Source: Ciona savignyi (taxonomy: Eukaryota > Chordata > Ascidiacea > Phlebobranchia > Cionidae). Taken from it: a DNA stretch of 64,000 nucleotides. Of this stretch, positions 1-11,257 are shown in pieces. The stretch covers positions 84,663 through 148,662 of the forward strand of contig CH003372.1 in assembly GCA_000149265.1 (NCBI GenBank), read 5' to 3'. The number at the start of each line of letters is the position of its first letter. Position 1 is the first letter of the stretch. Made by a program: the position numbers and the translations under genes. The notes under the pieces are model-generated. The model ran no database searches. It worked only from the letters and a program-made list of their open reading frames with translations, and was not told the origin of the DNA.

Positions 1-3000
1 GCATACCAATTTCCCTAAGCCAGGATTAAGCTACCTCAGGTTTCTGCATACCAATTTCTCTTAAACCAGGATTAAGCTAACCCAGGTTTCTGCATACCAA
101 TTTCCCTTAAACCAGGATTAAGCTAACCCAGGTTTCAGCATACCAATTTCACTTAAACCAGGATTAAGCTAACCCAGGTTTCAGCATACCAATTTTCCTT
201 AAACCAGGATTAAGCTAACCCAGGGTTCTGCATACCAATTTCCCTTAAACCAGGATTAAGCTAACCAAGGTTTCTGCATACCAATTTCCCTTAAACCAGG
301 ATTAAGCTACCACAGGTTTCTGCATACCAATTTCTCTTAAACCAGGATTAAGCTAACCCAGGTTTCTGCATACCAATTTCCCTTAAACCAGGATTAAGCT
401 AACCCAGGGTTCTGCATACCAATTTCCCTTAAACCAGGATTAAGCTAACCCAGGGTTCTGCATACCAATTGCCCTTAAACCAGGATTAAGCTAACCCAGG
501 GTTCTGCATACCAATTTCCCTTAAACCAGGATTAAGCTACCACAGGTTTCTGCATACCAATTTCCTTTAAACCAGGATTAAGCTAACCCAGGTTTCAGCA
601 TACCAATTTCCCTTAAACCAGGATTAAGCTAACCCAGGTTTCAGCACACCAATTTCCCTTAAACCAGGATTAAGCTAACCCAGGTATCTGCATACCGATT
701 TCCCTTAAACCAGGATTAAGCTAACCCAGGTTTCAGCATACCAATTTTCCTTAAACCAGGATTAAGCTAACCCAGGTATCTGCATACCAATTTCCCTTAA
801 ACCAGGATTAAGCTACCCCAGGTTTCTGCATACCAATTTCCGTTAAACAAGGATTAAGCTAACCAAGGTTTCAGTATACCAACTTCCCTTAAACCAGGAT
901 TAAGCTAACCCAAGTTTCTGCATACCAATTTCCCTTAAACCAGGATTAAGCTAACCTAAGTTTCTGCATACCAATTTCCCTTAAACCAGGATTAAGCTAA
1001 CCCAGGTTTCCGCATACCAATTTCCCTTAAACCAGGATTAAGCTAACCCAGGTTTCCGCATACCAATTTCCCTTAAACCAGGATTAAGCTAACCTAGGTT
1101 TCTGCATACCAATTTCCCTTAAACCAGGATTAAGCTAACCTAGGTTTCTGCATACCAATTTCCCTTAAACCAGGATTAAGCTAACCCAGGTTTCTGCATA
1201 CCAATTTCCCTTAAACCAGGATTAAGCTAACCCAGGTTTCTGCATACCAATTTCCCTTAAACCAGGATTAAGCTAACCCAGGTTTCTGCATACCAATTTC
1301 CCTTAAACCAGGATTAAGCTACCCCAGGTTTCCGCATACCAATTTCCCTTAAACCAGGATTAAGCTAACCTAAGTTTCTGCATACCAATTTCCCTTAAAC
1401 CAGGATTAAGCTAACCCAGGTTTCTGCATACCAATTTCCCTTAAACCAGGATTAAGCTAACCCAAGTTTCTGCATACCAATTTCCCTTAAACCAGGATTA
1501 TGCTAACCCAAGTTTCTGCATACCAATTTCCCTTAAACCAGGATTAAGCTAACCTAGGTTTCTGCATACCAATTTCTCTTAAACCAGGATTAAGCTAACC
1601 CAGGTTTCTGCATACCAATTTCCCTTAAACCAGGATTAAGCTAACATAGGATTTAGCATAACAATTCCCTTAAACCAGGATTAAGCTAACCCAGGTTTCT
1701 GCTTACCATTTCCCTTAAACCAGGATTAAGCTAACCCAGGTTTCTGCATACCAATTTCCCTTAAACCAGGATTAAGCTAACATAGGATTTAGCATAACAA
1801 TTCCCTTAAACCAGGATTAAGCTAACCCAGGTTTCTGCATACCAATTTTACTTAAACCAGGATTAAGCTAACCCAGGTTTCTACATACCAATTTCCCTTA
1901 AACCAGGATTAAGCTAACCCAGGTTTCAGCATACCAATTTCCCTTAAACCAGGATTAAGCTAACCCAGGTTTCAGCATACCAATTTCCCTTAAACCAGGA
2001 TTAAGCTAATCCATTTCAGCACACCAATTTCCCTTAAACCAGGATTAAGCTAACCCAGGTTTCTGCATACCAATTTCCCTTAAACCAGGATTAAGCTAAT
2101 CCATTTCAGCACACCAATTTCCCTTAAACCAGGATTAAGCTAACCCAGGTTTCAGCATACCAATTTCCCTTAAACCAGGATTATGCTAACCCAGGTTTCT
2201 GCATACCAATTTCCCTTAAACCAGGATTAAGCTAACCCAGGTTTCTTCATACCAATTTCCCTTAAACCAGGATTAAGCTAAGCCAGGTTTCAGCACACCA
2301 ATTTCCCTTAAACCAGGATTAAGCTAACCCAGGTTTCTGCATACCAATTTCCCTTAAACCAGGATTAAGCTAACCCAGGTTTCAGGATACCAATTTCTCT
2401 TAAACCAGAATTAAGCTAACCCATGTTTCTGCATACCAATTTCTCTTAAACCAGAATTAAGCTAACCCAGGTTTCTACATACCAATTTCCCTTAAACCAG
2501 GATTAAGCTAACCCAGGTTTCATCATACCAACTTCCCTTAAACCAGGATTAAGCTAACCTAGGTTTGTGCATACCGATTTCCCTTAAACCAGGATTAAGC
2601 TAACCAAGGTTTCTGCATACCGATTTCCCTTAAACCAGGATTAAGCTAACCCAGGTTTCTGCATACCAATTTCCCTTAAACCAGGATTAAGCTAACCCAT
2701 GTTTCTGCATACCAATTTCCCTTAAACCAGGATTAAGCTAACCCAGGTTTCTGCATACCAATTTCCCTTAAACCAGGATTAAGCTAACCCAGGTTTCTGC
2801 ATACCAATTTCCCTTAAACCAGGATTAAGCTAACCTAGGTTTCTGCATACCAATTTCCCTTAAACCAGGATTAAGCTAACCCATGTTTCTGCATACCAAT
2901 TTCCCTTAAACCAGGATTAAGCTAACCAAGGTTTCTACATACCAATTTCCCTTAAACCAGGATTAAGCTAATCCATTTCAGCATACCAATTTCCCTTAAA

Positions 3001-3480
3001 CCAGGATTAAGCTAACCTAGGTTTGTGCATACCAATTTCCCTTAAACCAGGATTAAGCTAACCAAGGTTTCTGCATACCAATTTCCCTTAAACCAGGATT
3101 AAGCTAACCCAGGTTTCAGGATACCAATTTCCCTTAGACCAGGATTAAGCTAACCCAGGTTTCTGCATACCAATTTCCCTTAAACCAGGATTAAGCTAAC
3201 CCAGGTTTCTACATACCAATTTCAGACCTTAGACCAGGATTAAGCTAACCCAGGTTTCTGCATACCAATTTCCCTTAAACCAGAATTAAGCTAACCCAGG
3301 TTTCTACATACCAATTTCCCTTAAACCAGGATTAAGCTAACCCAGGTTTCTGCATACCAATTTCCCTTAAACCAGGATTAAGCTAACCCAGGTTTCTGCA
3401 TACCAATTTTCCTTAAACCAGGATTAAGCTAACCCAGGTTTCTGCATATCAATTTTCCCTTAAATCAGGATTTAGCTAAC
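1..3480. repeat. 46-bp satellite/minisatellite array (about 75 copies)
   Basis: Tandem copies of a 46-bp unit built around gcataccaatttccctt, aaaccaggattaagctaa and cccaggtttct run from the window edge to about 3480. Copies differ by point changes (caggtttct, cagggttct, caagtttct) and a few short variants (aatccatttcag near 2010, 2100 and 2970) recur, so blocks have been re-duplicated. No spacers and no coding frame. It probably lies in intron 6 of SLC22 copy A, since exon 6 is at 4884 and later exons are not seen. Confidence 0.95.
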
Positions 3481-4062
3481 CCAGCTTTCTTCATATTATC
3501 TAAAAAATTGGCCACCATCATTTGCTTAATAAAGAGTTGAATTTTAGAACATTGTGTTGCTTGATTGACATCCAGCCACTAGGCAAGAGAAGATATCTTT
3601 ATAAAGTGATTCTACGATACACATCTGCACAGTTAAAGGAGGTTTTACCAAGAATCAACCAATTCTAATACGCCCACACATACTTACCAAACATACAGCA
3701 TAATTAGAGTGAGATTGGTTGTCGCTTTGTTTCTTAGAAGATCCAGTGCCGAATAATTTGTACCTGCTGATTTTGCAGCTGCGTTCTTTTGAAGGTGAAC
3801 GGCTGTGAAAGGTTAAATTATCACTTTAGGGTGCTTAAAGAACATCGCATAAACAAAATGGTTTAATAAAAGTGTTTTACTAAATTAAAGGAATGTGTGA
3901 ATCATACACAAAACACTGAAATAGCTCCGGTAACCCGACGGTGGGCGCGAGGCGATCCGACTATTGCCCGTGTGTTAACCACCTTCTGTAATCCATCTAC
4001 TGGTGTAAACATTACTTTAATATTCTTCTATAGAATTCTAACCACAAAAATGAAGTCATAAC
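3481..4062. other. intronic spacer with one SINE piece
   Basis: AT-rich sequence between two tandem arrays. No SLC22 exon 7 homologue was found by eye. A partial plus-strand SINE copy lies at about 3868-4012 (ccggtaacccgacggtgggc). Confidence 0.5.
3868..4012 (+). repeat. tRNA-like SINE, 3' half
   Basis: Contains the body block from aaattaaaggaatgtgtgaa to cccgtgtgttaacc. The tRNA-like head is missing. Confidence 0.7.
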
Positions 4063-4883
4063 TAAAATCTAAAATGACAACACAAACATGACATCACAAA
4101 AATGACATCACAAATATGACATTACAAAAATGACATCACAAAAATGACATCACAAATACGACATCACAAACATGACATCACAAAAATGACATCACAAATA
4201 TGACATCACAAAAATGACATCACAAAAATGACATCACAAACATGACACCACAAACATGACACCACAAACATGACATCACAAACATGACATCACAAACATG
4301 ACATCACAAAAATGACATCACAAACATGACACCACAAACATGACATCACAAACATGACATCACAAACATGACATCACAAAAATGACATCACAAACATGAC
4401 ACCACAAACATGACATCACAAACATGACATCACAAACATGACATCACAAACATGACATCACAAACATGACATCACAAACATGACATCACAAAAATGACAT
4501 CACAAACATGACACCACAAACATGACATCACAAACATGACATCACAAACATGACATCACAAACATGACATCACAAACATGACACCACAAACATGACATCA
4601 CAAACATGACATCACAAACATGACATCACAAACATGACATCACAAACATGACATCACAAAAATGACATTACAAAAATGACATTACAAACATGACATCACA
4701 ATCATGACATCACAAACATGACATCACAAACATGACATCACAAACATGACATCACAAACATGACATCACAAACATGACATCACAAAAATGACATCACAAA
4801 CATGACATCACAATCATGACACCACAAACATGACACCACAAATATGACATCACAAACATGACATCACAAACATGACATCACAC
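4063..4883. repeat. 14-bp minisatellite (acatgacatcacaa)n, about 58 copies
   Basis: Units of catgacatcacaaa with a few a/c/t variants. The array ends exactly at the 5' splice site of SLC22-A exon 6. On the minus strand the donor reads GTGTGATGTCATG and is itself the first repeat unit. Each unit carries TGACATCA, one base from a CRE/ATF site. Confidence 0.95.
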
Positions 4884-4987
4884 CTGGATTGGAATATCCG
4901 TTACGCTTCCCAATCACCACCATGGTATCCTGGGCTTCCTTGATCCTTCCCTGGGAATACAACCAGCGTGGCGACTCTGGTATGAAC
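4884..4987 (-). CDS. SLC22-A exon 6 (ESPRWL signature)
   Basis: Starts after ACCAG and enters in phase 2. Encodes the SLC22 hallmark [12 protein letters not shown] at the start of the large cytoplasmic loop. 104 nt, as in copy B exon 6. Confidence 0.9.
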
Positions 4988-5040
4988 CTGGTATCAATAC
5001 ATTGGGTTATTAGCTATGTAGTTTAAAGAGTTGTTAGCGG

Positions 5041-5200
5041 AAGGGTGGTGGGATCAAAACTGGTCGCTAGCTAGTCGGTTGTGTTCTTGGGAAAGGAACT
5101 TAGCAGATTGCCTGAACCTAGCGGATTAATGGGTTCTACCAAATTGAAGAAAAGTCTAGATCACATACAACACACTGCAGTAGCTTTGGTAGTTAAATTT
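5041..5200 (+). repeat. tRNA-like SINE, head plus body
   Basis: Degenerate head (ggtggtgggatcaaaactgg), then gtcgctagctagtcggttg and the usual body. Truncated before the gggcgcgaggtgat block. Confidence 0.7.
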
Positions 5201-5271
5201 ATTCATTCACATGAAAATATTGTTTTTGGCAAAACTATGGTTTTCTTTAATGAAATTCCGTTTTATAAACT

Positions 5272-5776
5272 ATGGTAAATCCAAGCTTAGTAAATCCAAG
5301 CTTAGTAAATCCATGCTTGGTAAATCCATGTTTAGTAAATCTATGGCTACTAAATCCAAGCTTAGTAAATCCAAGCTTAGTAAATCCATACTTAGTAAAT
5401 CTATGGCTACTAAATTCAAGCTTAGTAAATCCAAGCTTAGTAAATCCATGTTTAGTTTATCCAAGCTTAGTAAATCTAAACTTAATAAATCCATGCTTAG
5501 TAAATTCAAGCTTAGTAAATCCAAGCTTAGTAAATCCAAGCTTAGTAAATCCAAGCTTAGTAAATCCATACTTAGTAAATCTATGGCTACTAAATCCAAG
5601 CTTAGTAAATCCAAGCTTAGTAAATCAAAGCTTAGTAAATCCATGTTTAGTTTATCCAAGCTTAGTAAATCCAAACTTAGTAAATCCAAGCTTAGTAAAT
5701 CCATGTTTAGTTTATCCAAGCTTAGTAAATCCAAACTTAGTAAATCCAAGCTTAGTAAATCCAAGCTTAGTAAAAA
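5272..5776. repeat. 15-bp minisatellite (ccaagcttagtaaat)n
   Basis: About 33 units of ccaagcttagtaaat with variants ccatgcttag, ctatggctac and ccatgtttagtttat. Because 15 is a multiple of three, long repetitive reading frames exist on both strands; these are not genes. The array ends about 12 nt before the 5' splice site of SLC22-A exon 5. Confidence 0.95.
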
Positions 5777-5787
5777 TAGCAAATTAC

Positions 5788-5917
5788 CACAAATATATGA
5801 GAGGAATAAGTTGCACCACGGTCATACACGCAGTGAGTTGTCTCCAGGATGGAATGTAGAATGCGGTGAGTGATAGAAGTCCGATCCCCACCGCGAATAA
5901 TATATTCGTGTATGAAC
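5788..5917 (-). CDS. SLC22-A exon 5 (helices 5-6)
   Basis: 130 nt between AAG and G|GTAATTTG. Encodes two membrane segments, ending [11 protein letters not shown], aligned with copy B exon 5. Confidence 0.88.
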
Positions 5918-6189
5918 CTTAGTGTAGAGTTTATTGTGAGTGTCGCCTTGCATTTAGGCACAAGTAGAAATAAGGTCAAATTAGATGCAGAAATGTAAAA
6001 TTTTGTCAAGTATCTTTGTGTCTGGTTTAAATGCTAGTATAGTATATTGGTCAACAAACTGGTATAAACATAACTATACATTTGGTCAAATTAGACACTC
6101 TTGATTATATCCAGTATCAAGATCAAATTGTCTGAACAAATAAAGCTGTAACAAGCACAACCCAGTAATTTCTCAACCTTATCCCACCA

Positions 6190-6410
6190 ACTGCGGCTTG
6201 AAATTACTCAAAGTGACCTAGAAAATGATTTAGCAAGTGCCGAACCATTTAAATCATGGACACATGCACTAAACAAATTGATGGGACTTGAAAATATTCG
6301 GCAAATACCACAAGATCACAAACAAATCACCGATCATTCGTTGGGTCTGTCGACGACATTTTAGAACGTCTAAATTATACAACTGATTCCGATGAAGAAT
6401 CGTAGAAGCC
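6190..6410 (+). pseudogene. degenerate coding-like segment, unrecognised
   Basis: Plus-strand frame reads like real protein (EITQSDLENDLASAEPFKSW and on to IRQIPQDHKQITDHSLG). It then continues only after a frame change near 6340 as SVDDILERLNYTTDSDEES followed by stop. An AATAAA lies downstream near 6540. I do not recognise the family. It could be a retropseudogene or the last exon of an unrelated gene in this intron. Confidence 0.35.
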
Positions 6411-6644
6411 TGCCTAACTGTGTGTGCTATTTGAAAAGTATTTTGCGTAGTGTATTGATTTAACCTTTGTAATATTGGCCACATAGCCCTTCAACAATCG
6501 TTCATGCTCTGTTTTGCGTTGGAAGACATTTGGTTTTTCTTAATAAATGTATGCAAGTATGGTGTTGAATTTTTGACCTTACTTTATTGTAAAAAAAACT
6601 TGTTCGCCGACACTCTTAACGAATATTGGTGTTTACAACGTTAG

Positions 6645-6872
6645 AATAGGATATTCATGTTTATCCCCGTGATTGGGAAAACCAAGGGGGTTAACACACG
6701 AGCAATCGTCAGATCACCTCGCGCCCATCGTCGGGTTACCGGAGCTATTGCAGTGTGTTGTATATGATAGACACATTCCTTCAATTTAGTAGAACCCATC
6801 AATCCGCAGGGTTCAGGCAGTGTCCGTAAAGTGCCTTGGCCAAGGACACAACCGACTAGCTAGCGACCAGAC
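6645..6872 (-). repeat. tRNA-like SINE, nearly complete
   Basis: Starts with the tail block ataggatattcatgtttatc and ends at ctagctagcgaccag, close to the tRNA-like head. Confidence 0.85.
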
Positions 6873-7319
6873 TTTTTTCAGTTTCTTTAAACCATTAATC
6901 ATTGAATTAAAGCAACGCCCAGTACAGTATTTGCTCATAGTAACAATAGTATAATTAGAAACTGATGTTCCATCATTTGTATAGAGTGCTATCTAGTGGT
7001 TGGAATCTAATAAATCCTCGTTGGTAGGAAGTACAAAAAAAGAACTTGGTTTAACTTCCTGGCTTTTTAAAAAAAACAAAAAAATTTTATTTTCATAACC
7101 AAACGAAAATAGCCGGCGATGAAAAATGGACTTTTAAATCCTATTTAATGGACTTTTTATGGCACTATTGTATTGTAAACTCCAATATTTCTTATAACTT
7201 ACCAAACTTCGGTAAACTTAATAACAAATTTACCCATTGATCAAATAATCACCCAGTATTTAAACAGGAATCGGTTAAAGTTAAAAAAACTCGGATATAT
7301 CACCGAGAATGCAAAGTTA

Positions 7320-7490
<171 letters not shown>

Positions 7491-7512
7491 CTGGAGATGG
7501 TGGCACATTGTA

Positions 7513-7603
7513 GTCAGAATAGGATATTTATGTTTATCCCCGTGAATGGGAAAACCAAGGGGGTTAACACACGGGCAATCGTTAGATCACCTCGCGCCCA
7601 ACA
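7513..7603 (-). repeat. tRNA-like SINE, tail fragment
   Basis: Only the 3' tail and gggttaacacacgggcaatc block remain. Confidence 0.75.
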
Positions 7604-7756
7604 AACGGAAATGACAAGGAACAGAAGATGGAAACCTAGGAAGATGTCACACATTATAGCCAGCTTTAAAGGCAGACATAGAATACTTAATGCGGTTGAC
7701 GTCTCATGGATTAAATGTCGAGTCATGGAATCTGTGATGAAATATCCATATATCCA

Positions 7757-7975
7757 TTCATATGTTTATCTTCGTGAGTGGGAAAACCAAGGGGGACAGC
7801 ACACGGGAAATCGTCAGCGTCCACTGTCCGTTTAGCGCAGCTATTACAGTGTGTTGTGTATGATACAGATATTTCTTTAATTTTGTGGAACCTATTATTT
7901 CACTAAGTTTAAGCAATGGGCTCTAAGTGCCTTGCCCAAGGACACAGACGGCTAGAGAGCGACCAGTCACGAGCT
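7757..7975 (-). repeat. tRNA-like SINE, diverged
   Basis: Tail to ctagagagcgaccag. More diverged than the 6645 copy. Confidence 0.7.
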
Positions 7976-8063
7976 TAAAGGCTGACATAGAATAATTAAT
8001 ACGTTTCGGAATAGAAGAGAAAGTAAATAGTCAATGGGAATAAATCTCAACTCATGGGCTCTA

Positions 8064-8190
8064 GAATAGAATATCCATATTTTTTTCCTTTGAATGGGAA
8101 AACTAAGAGGGTTAACACATGGACAATCATCAGATTACCTTGCGCCCACCGTTGGGTTACCTGAGCTATTGCAGTGTTTGTGTATGACCT
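8064..8190 (-). repeat. tRNA-like SINE, partial
   Basis: Tail and middle only, ending just before SLC22-A exon 3. Confidence 0.65.
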
Positions 8191-8277
8191 TAATTCACTT
8201 GGTTAAAAGCCATTAAATATCGGTTTAAATACAATACACATAGGGAAATACACAAAGTACAAATAATGTCACCTCAC

Positions 8278-8407
8278 CTACTAACATGGTCTTCCTTCTT
8301 CCATATTTATCCGACATTTGGCCGAACACCACAACACCAATCAGGTTCCCAGAGAAGAAGAGAGATTGAATCAGATCACTGATCCATTGTTTGTCTTCTA
8401 AATCCCA
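8278..8407 (-). CDS. SLC22-A exon 3 (helix 2, MFS loop)
   Basis: 130 nt. Encodes [20 protein letters not shown], then the conserved MFS loop MSDKYGRRK. Leaves in phase 1 at G|GTGAGG. Confidence 0.92.
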
Positions 8408-8427
8408 CTGAAATAAAATTGCTGTTT

Positions 8428-8545
8428 ATATGATATCTATGTTTTGCCCAGAGTATGAAAATCACCAAATGTGTTATCACACATGTAATCGGCAGATTAT
8501 CTAAGCACACTGTCGGGTTACTGGAGCTGATTACAGTGTGATATA
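8428..8545 (-). repeat. tRNA-like SINE, degenerate
   Basis: Weakly matching body (cacatgtaatcggcagatta and cactgtcgggttactggagc), about 20 nt upstream of SLC22-A exon 3 on the coding strand. Confidence 0.5.
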
Positions 8546-8579
8546 TGATTAAGAGTTCTGTCTCTATTAGTAGAATCAT

Positions 8580-9102
8580 TAATCCACAACATTACAAAAA
8601 CACAACTAGCTTCGACCAATTTCAATTCCACAACCCTTCCTCTGAAAGCCGAATCCATTTACCCAAAATGCTATGCGGTCTGAGAATGCGGTCGGTTGAC
8701 TTGGGCAATGCACTTGCTGGAAGTTGTTTATCACACAATAAATTGAACAAACACTAATATTACCAACATAAACATCACACACCACAATATCTCCTCTTGC
8801 AATGGGATCAATTATTCTGACGAAGACCTACTAATATAGCATAGCTTCTGTTCAGTTTATGCAAGTCACTTAGCAGCCAAGTCACTTCATCTCCAACATA
8901 AACTAGAATAGTCCGTATAACACTACAATAGGCATCAATTACTCTGTAATCTGACCAAATCGTACTAAAACAGTATATCTGCCAGTCAGTTTATGCAAAT
9001 CACTTAATAGTTGTTGCTTTTGCATTAAACAACGCTGATATCTCTAAAGATGTTTCCAAGACATTACAAAGATAATAATTTTATTTCCCACTACTCTCTT
9101 AC
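8580..9102. other. SLC22-A intron 2 sequence
   Basis: AT-rich intron. Two weakly similar stretches (cagtttatgcaagtcactta near 8855 and 8985) suggest an old local duplication. Nothing else seen. Confidence 0.4.
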
Positions 9103-9210
9103 CTCTTTTAATATGGAACAATCATCAGTGACACGGGGATTGACGATAGAATAATCCGATGGTTTCCCACCAACGAATACAACCAGTAGGACATGGGGGG
9201 TGAGGGTTAA
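9103..9210 (-). CDS. SLC22-A exon 2 (extracellular loop)
   Basis: 108 nt, phase 0 both ends. Encodes a hydrophobic start, then [18 protein letters not shown], aligned with copy B exon 2. Confidence 0.85.
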
Positions 9211-9231
9211 CTGGGTGGGAGGTGGGTTGTA

Positions 9232-9430
9232 AGCTGGAAGGTTGTGGGATCAAAACCAGCCAGTGGCTAGTCGGTTGTGTCCTTGGGAAATTCACTTAGT
9301 GGAAATCGCACGGACCAGAGGTATAATGGGTTCTACCAAATTGAAGGAATGTGTCTATCATACTCAACACATTGCAATAGCTCCTGTAACCCGACGGTGG
9401 ACGCGAGGTGATCGGGCAATTGAATGGTTC
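9232..9430 (+). repeat. tRNA-like SINE, partial
   Basis: Head remnant and body, running out at aggtgatcgggcaattg. It starts about 20 bp upstream of the 3' splice site of SLC22-A exon 2. Confidence 0.7.
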
Positions 9431-9539
9431 TTCGCGTAACCTTGGAGTAGTTTATTGACCATTATGTTTTCCTATTTAGAGGGTTAAACCATGGTTTATA
9501 CCAGCAGCTAAAATACACCAAGATAAAATCATTACTTAC

Positions 9540-9626
9540 CGTATATATTGATAGGAAAAGGTAAGAAACAAGTTGAAAGCGTCCAAATGACCCAACCACT
9601 TTGGCAAAGCAATCATCTATATCCAT
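9540..9626 (-). CDS. SLC22-A exon 1 (start codon)
   Basis: ATG at 9626. Encodes [16 protein letters not shown] and part of helix 1, 29 codons, donor G|GTAAGT. Length and phase equal copy B exon 1. Confidence 0.88.
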
Positions 9627-9767
9627 ATTACCTACCTTAGCATTGTTATATACTTTCCTACACTCTGCTAGATAAAAGGATTTGGTTGTCACATAAGGAA
9701 AATATTTCATTGTAAAGAGAAATAGAAATGCAATACGGGTGAAATTGATACCACAAATCATATAGTA

Positions 9768-9892
9768 GTACGGGATATTCATGTTTATCCGAGTGAATGG
9801 GAAAACCAAGGGGGTTAAAACACGGGCAATCGTCAAATCACCTCGCGCCCACCATCGGGTTACCGGGCTATTGCAGTGTGTTGTGTATGATT
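9768..9892 (-). repeat. tRNA-like SINE, 3' half
   Basis: Begins acgggatattcatgtttatc and stops after cagtgtgttgtgtatgat. Confidence 0.75.
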
Positions 9893-10795
9893 GGAACATT
9901 AAACATTTACATCAAAACCCTACTTATAGAATATACTTTTCCTTTAATTCTGTTTAAGTGCTATTTTAGGTACATTTAAAAATAGGTGCAAAAATATAAG
10001 GGCAGTTTAAATGACTGGTTAAATACAAGGTAATAAAACAAGAAAAAAATAAAACCAACACACAATATTCTGGTTGAAAAATAGTTTAAAAAAGAAATGA
10101 TTTAATCAGACGTTTCTTCATGCCAGACAATGCATATAAAACAAGGGCAATATCTAATATACGTATATGATTGTCGCTGATAAATTGAATACATTTCATA
10201 ATTACCAAACACTTATATATTAACATTGTGTATAAACGCTATAAAATTCAACATGTATATAACTGTAAAATGTTAATTAAAGCATGGTCAATCAAAAACT
10301 GGTAAAAAGAGCAAACAATATGTGTAGAATAAATACTTTTTTATTCTTGCATAATTTTATTTAACAAAATATAATTTTGTAAATTATGACATTTTATGAA
10401 ATGTATCATTTTTTGTGGCAAAATTTTACAAAGAAAAAATGCAATAAATTCATAAGCTGAATAGAAACTTTTACTAGCTAGTACGTAAAAAAACCATATA
10501 AAGCAAAATAAATCATATAAACCACGGCCAATGGACGAAAAGGTTACAATTTTTGTAAAAAATTAAAGAAATATAATTTTGCAACACTATTAATAGCAAG
10601 TGGGTTATACATTAAGACACATGGTGGTATGATAAACAATATAAGTGAAATATGGATGTGTCATAAAATATTGACAAAAAGGTAGTATCTGTATAAATAT
10701 CGGTAGATATATAGTACCTACCATATTACCCTGGGTTTTTATATGGAGTTTTCTCAAACAAGTTTGGACCCAAATAGGTAGTAGGTTAAAAATGG

Positions 10796-11035
10796 ACATT
10801 TATGATTATTCCCGTTAGTGGAAAAACGCAACGTCGTTTAACACACCGGCAAACCGGAGCTATTGCGTGTGTTGTGTATGATTCACACGTTCCTTCAAAT
10901 AGTTAGAGCCCTGGATTAAGGCAATGTCTGGAAAAATGCTTTGCCCAATGACACAACTGACTAGCTAGTGATCAGTTTCGAACATGCAACCTTTCGGTTG
11001 AAATGTGTCACACTAACCCACCAAGCTAATCAGCT
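10796..11035 (-). repeat. tRNA-like SINE, internally deleted
   Basis: Has tail, a deletion in the middle, and a recognisable head with caacctttcggttgaaatg. Confidence 0.75.
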
Positions 11036-11212
11036 GGTCAACGTTATGGCAACCATAAGTTGTAACAATTATCAAACCTCAGAAACCAGGTTTAAAAACA
11101 CCAGAAGTAATAGTACCACCAGCAAACGTGCTGTATATACCTCCATTAATAAATAAGATTGCTTTTTTGGTGACAAATGTTAAAAAAGGGCAATAAAAAA
11201 TGAAAAGTCAAA

Positions 11213-11257
11213 TTAGAAAATGTCCTCATCTTCATCTGCATTTAGTAGCAGCACAGC
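11213..11257 (-). CDS. SLC22-B last exon
   Basis: Follows TTTGTTTCAG. Encodes [14 protein letters not shown] and stop, in phase 0 with exon 14231-14449. The 27-bp minisatellite reaches to 8 nt from this 3' splice site. Confidence 0.75.
   Translation of the reverse strand, partial: AVLLLNADEDEDIF

Larger units (their letters stand above)
9627..11212. other. intergenic between SLC22 copies
   Basis: Very AT-rich. Contains two minus-strand SINE copies (about 9768-9892 and 10796-11035). Should hold the 3' UTR of copy B and the promoter of copy A; no clear TATA or poly(A) site could be assigned. Confidence 0.5.

Noticed and set aside
1-3480. CRISPR-like direct repeats
   Set aside because: Units are head-to-tail with no unique spacers, and the genome is plainly eukaryotic.
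5211-5873. Open frames of 170-220 aa on both strands
   Set aside because: They are translations of a 15-bp minisatellite and exist only because the unit length is a multiple of three.
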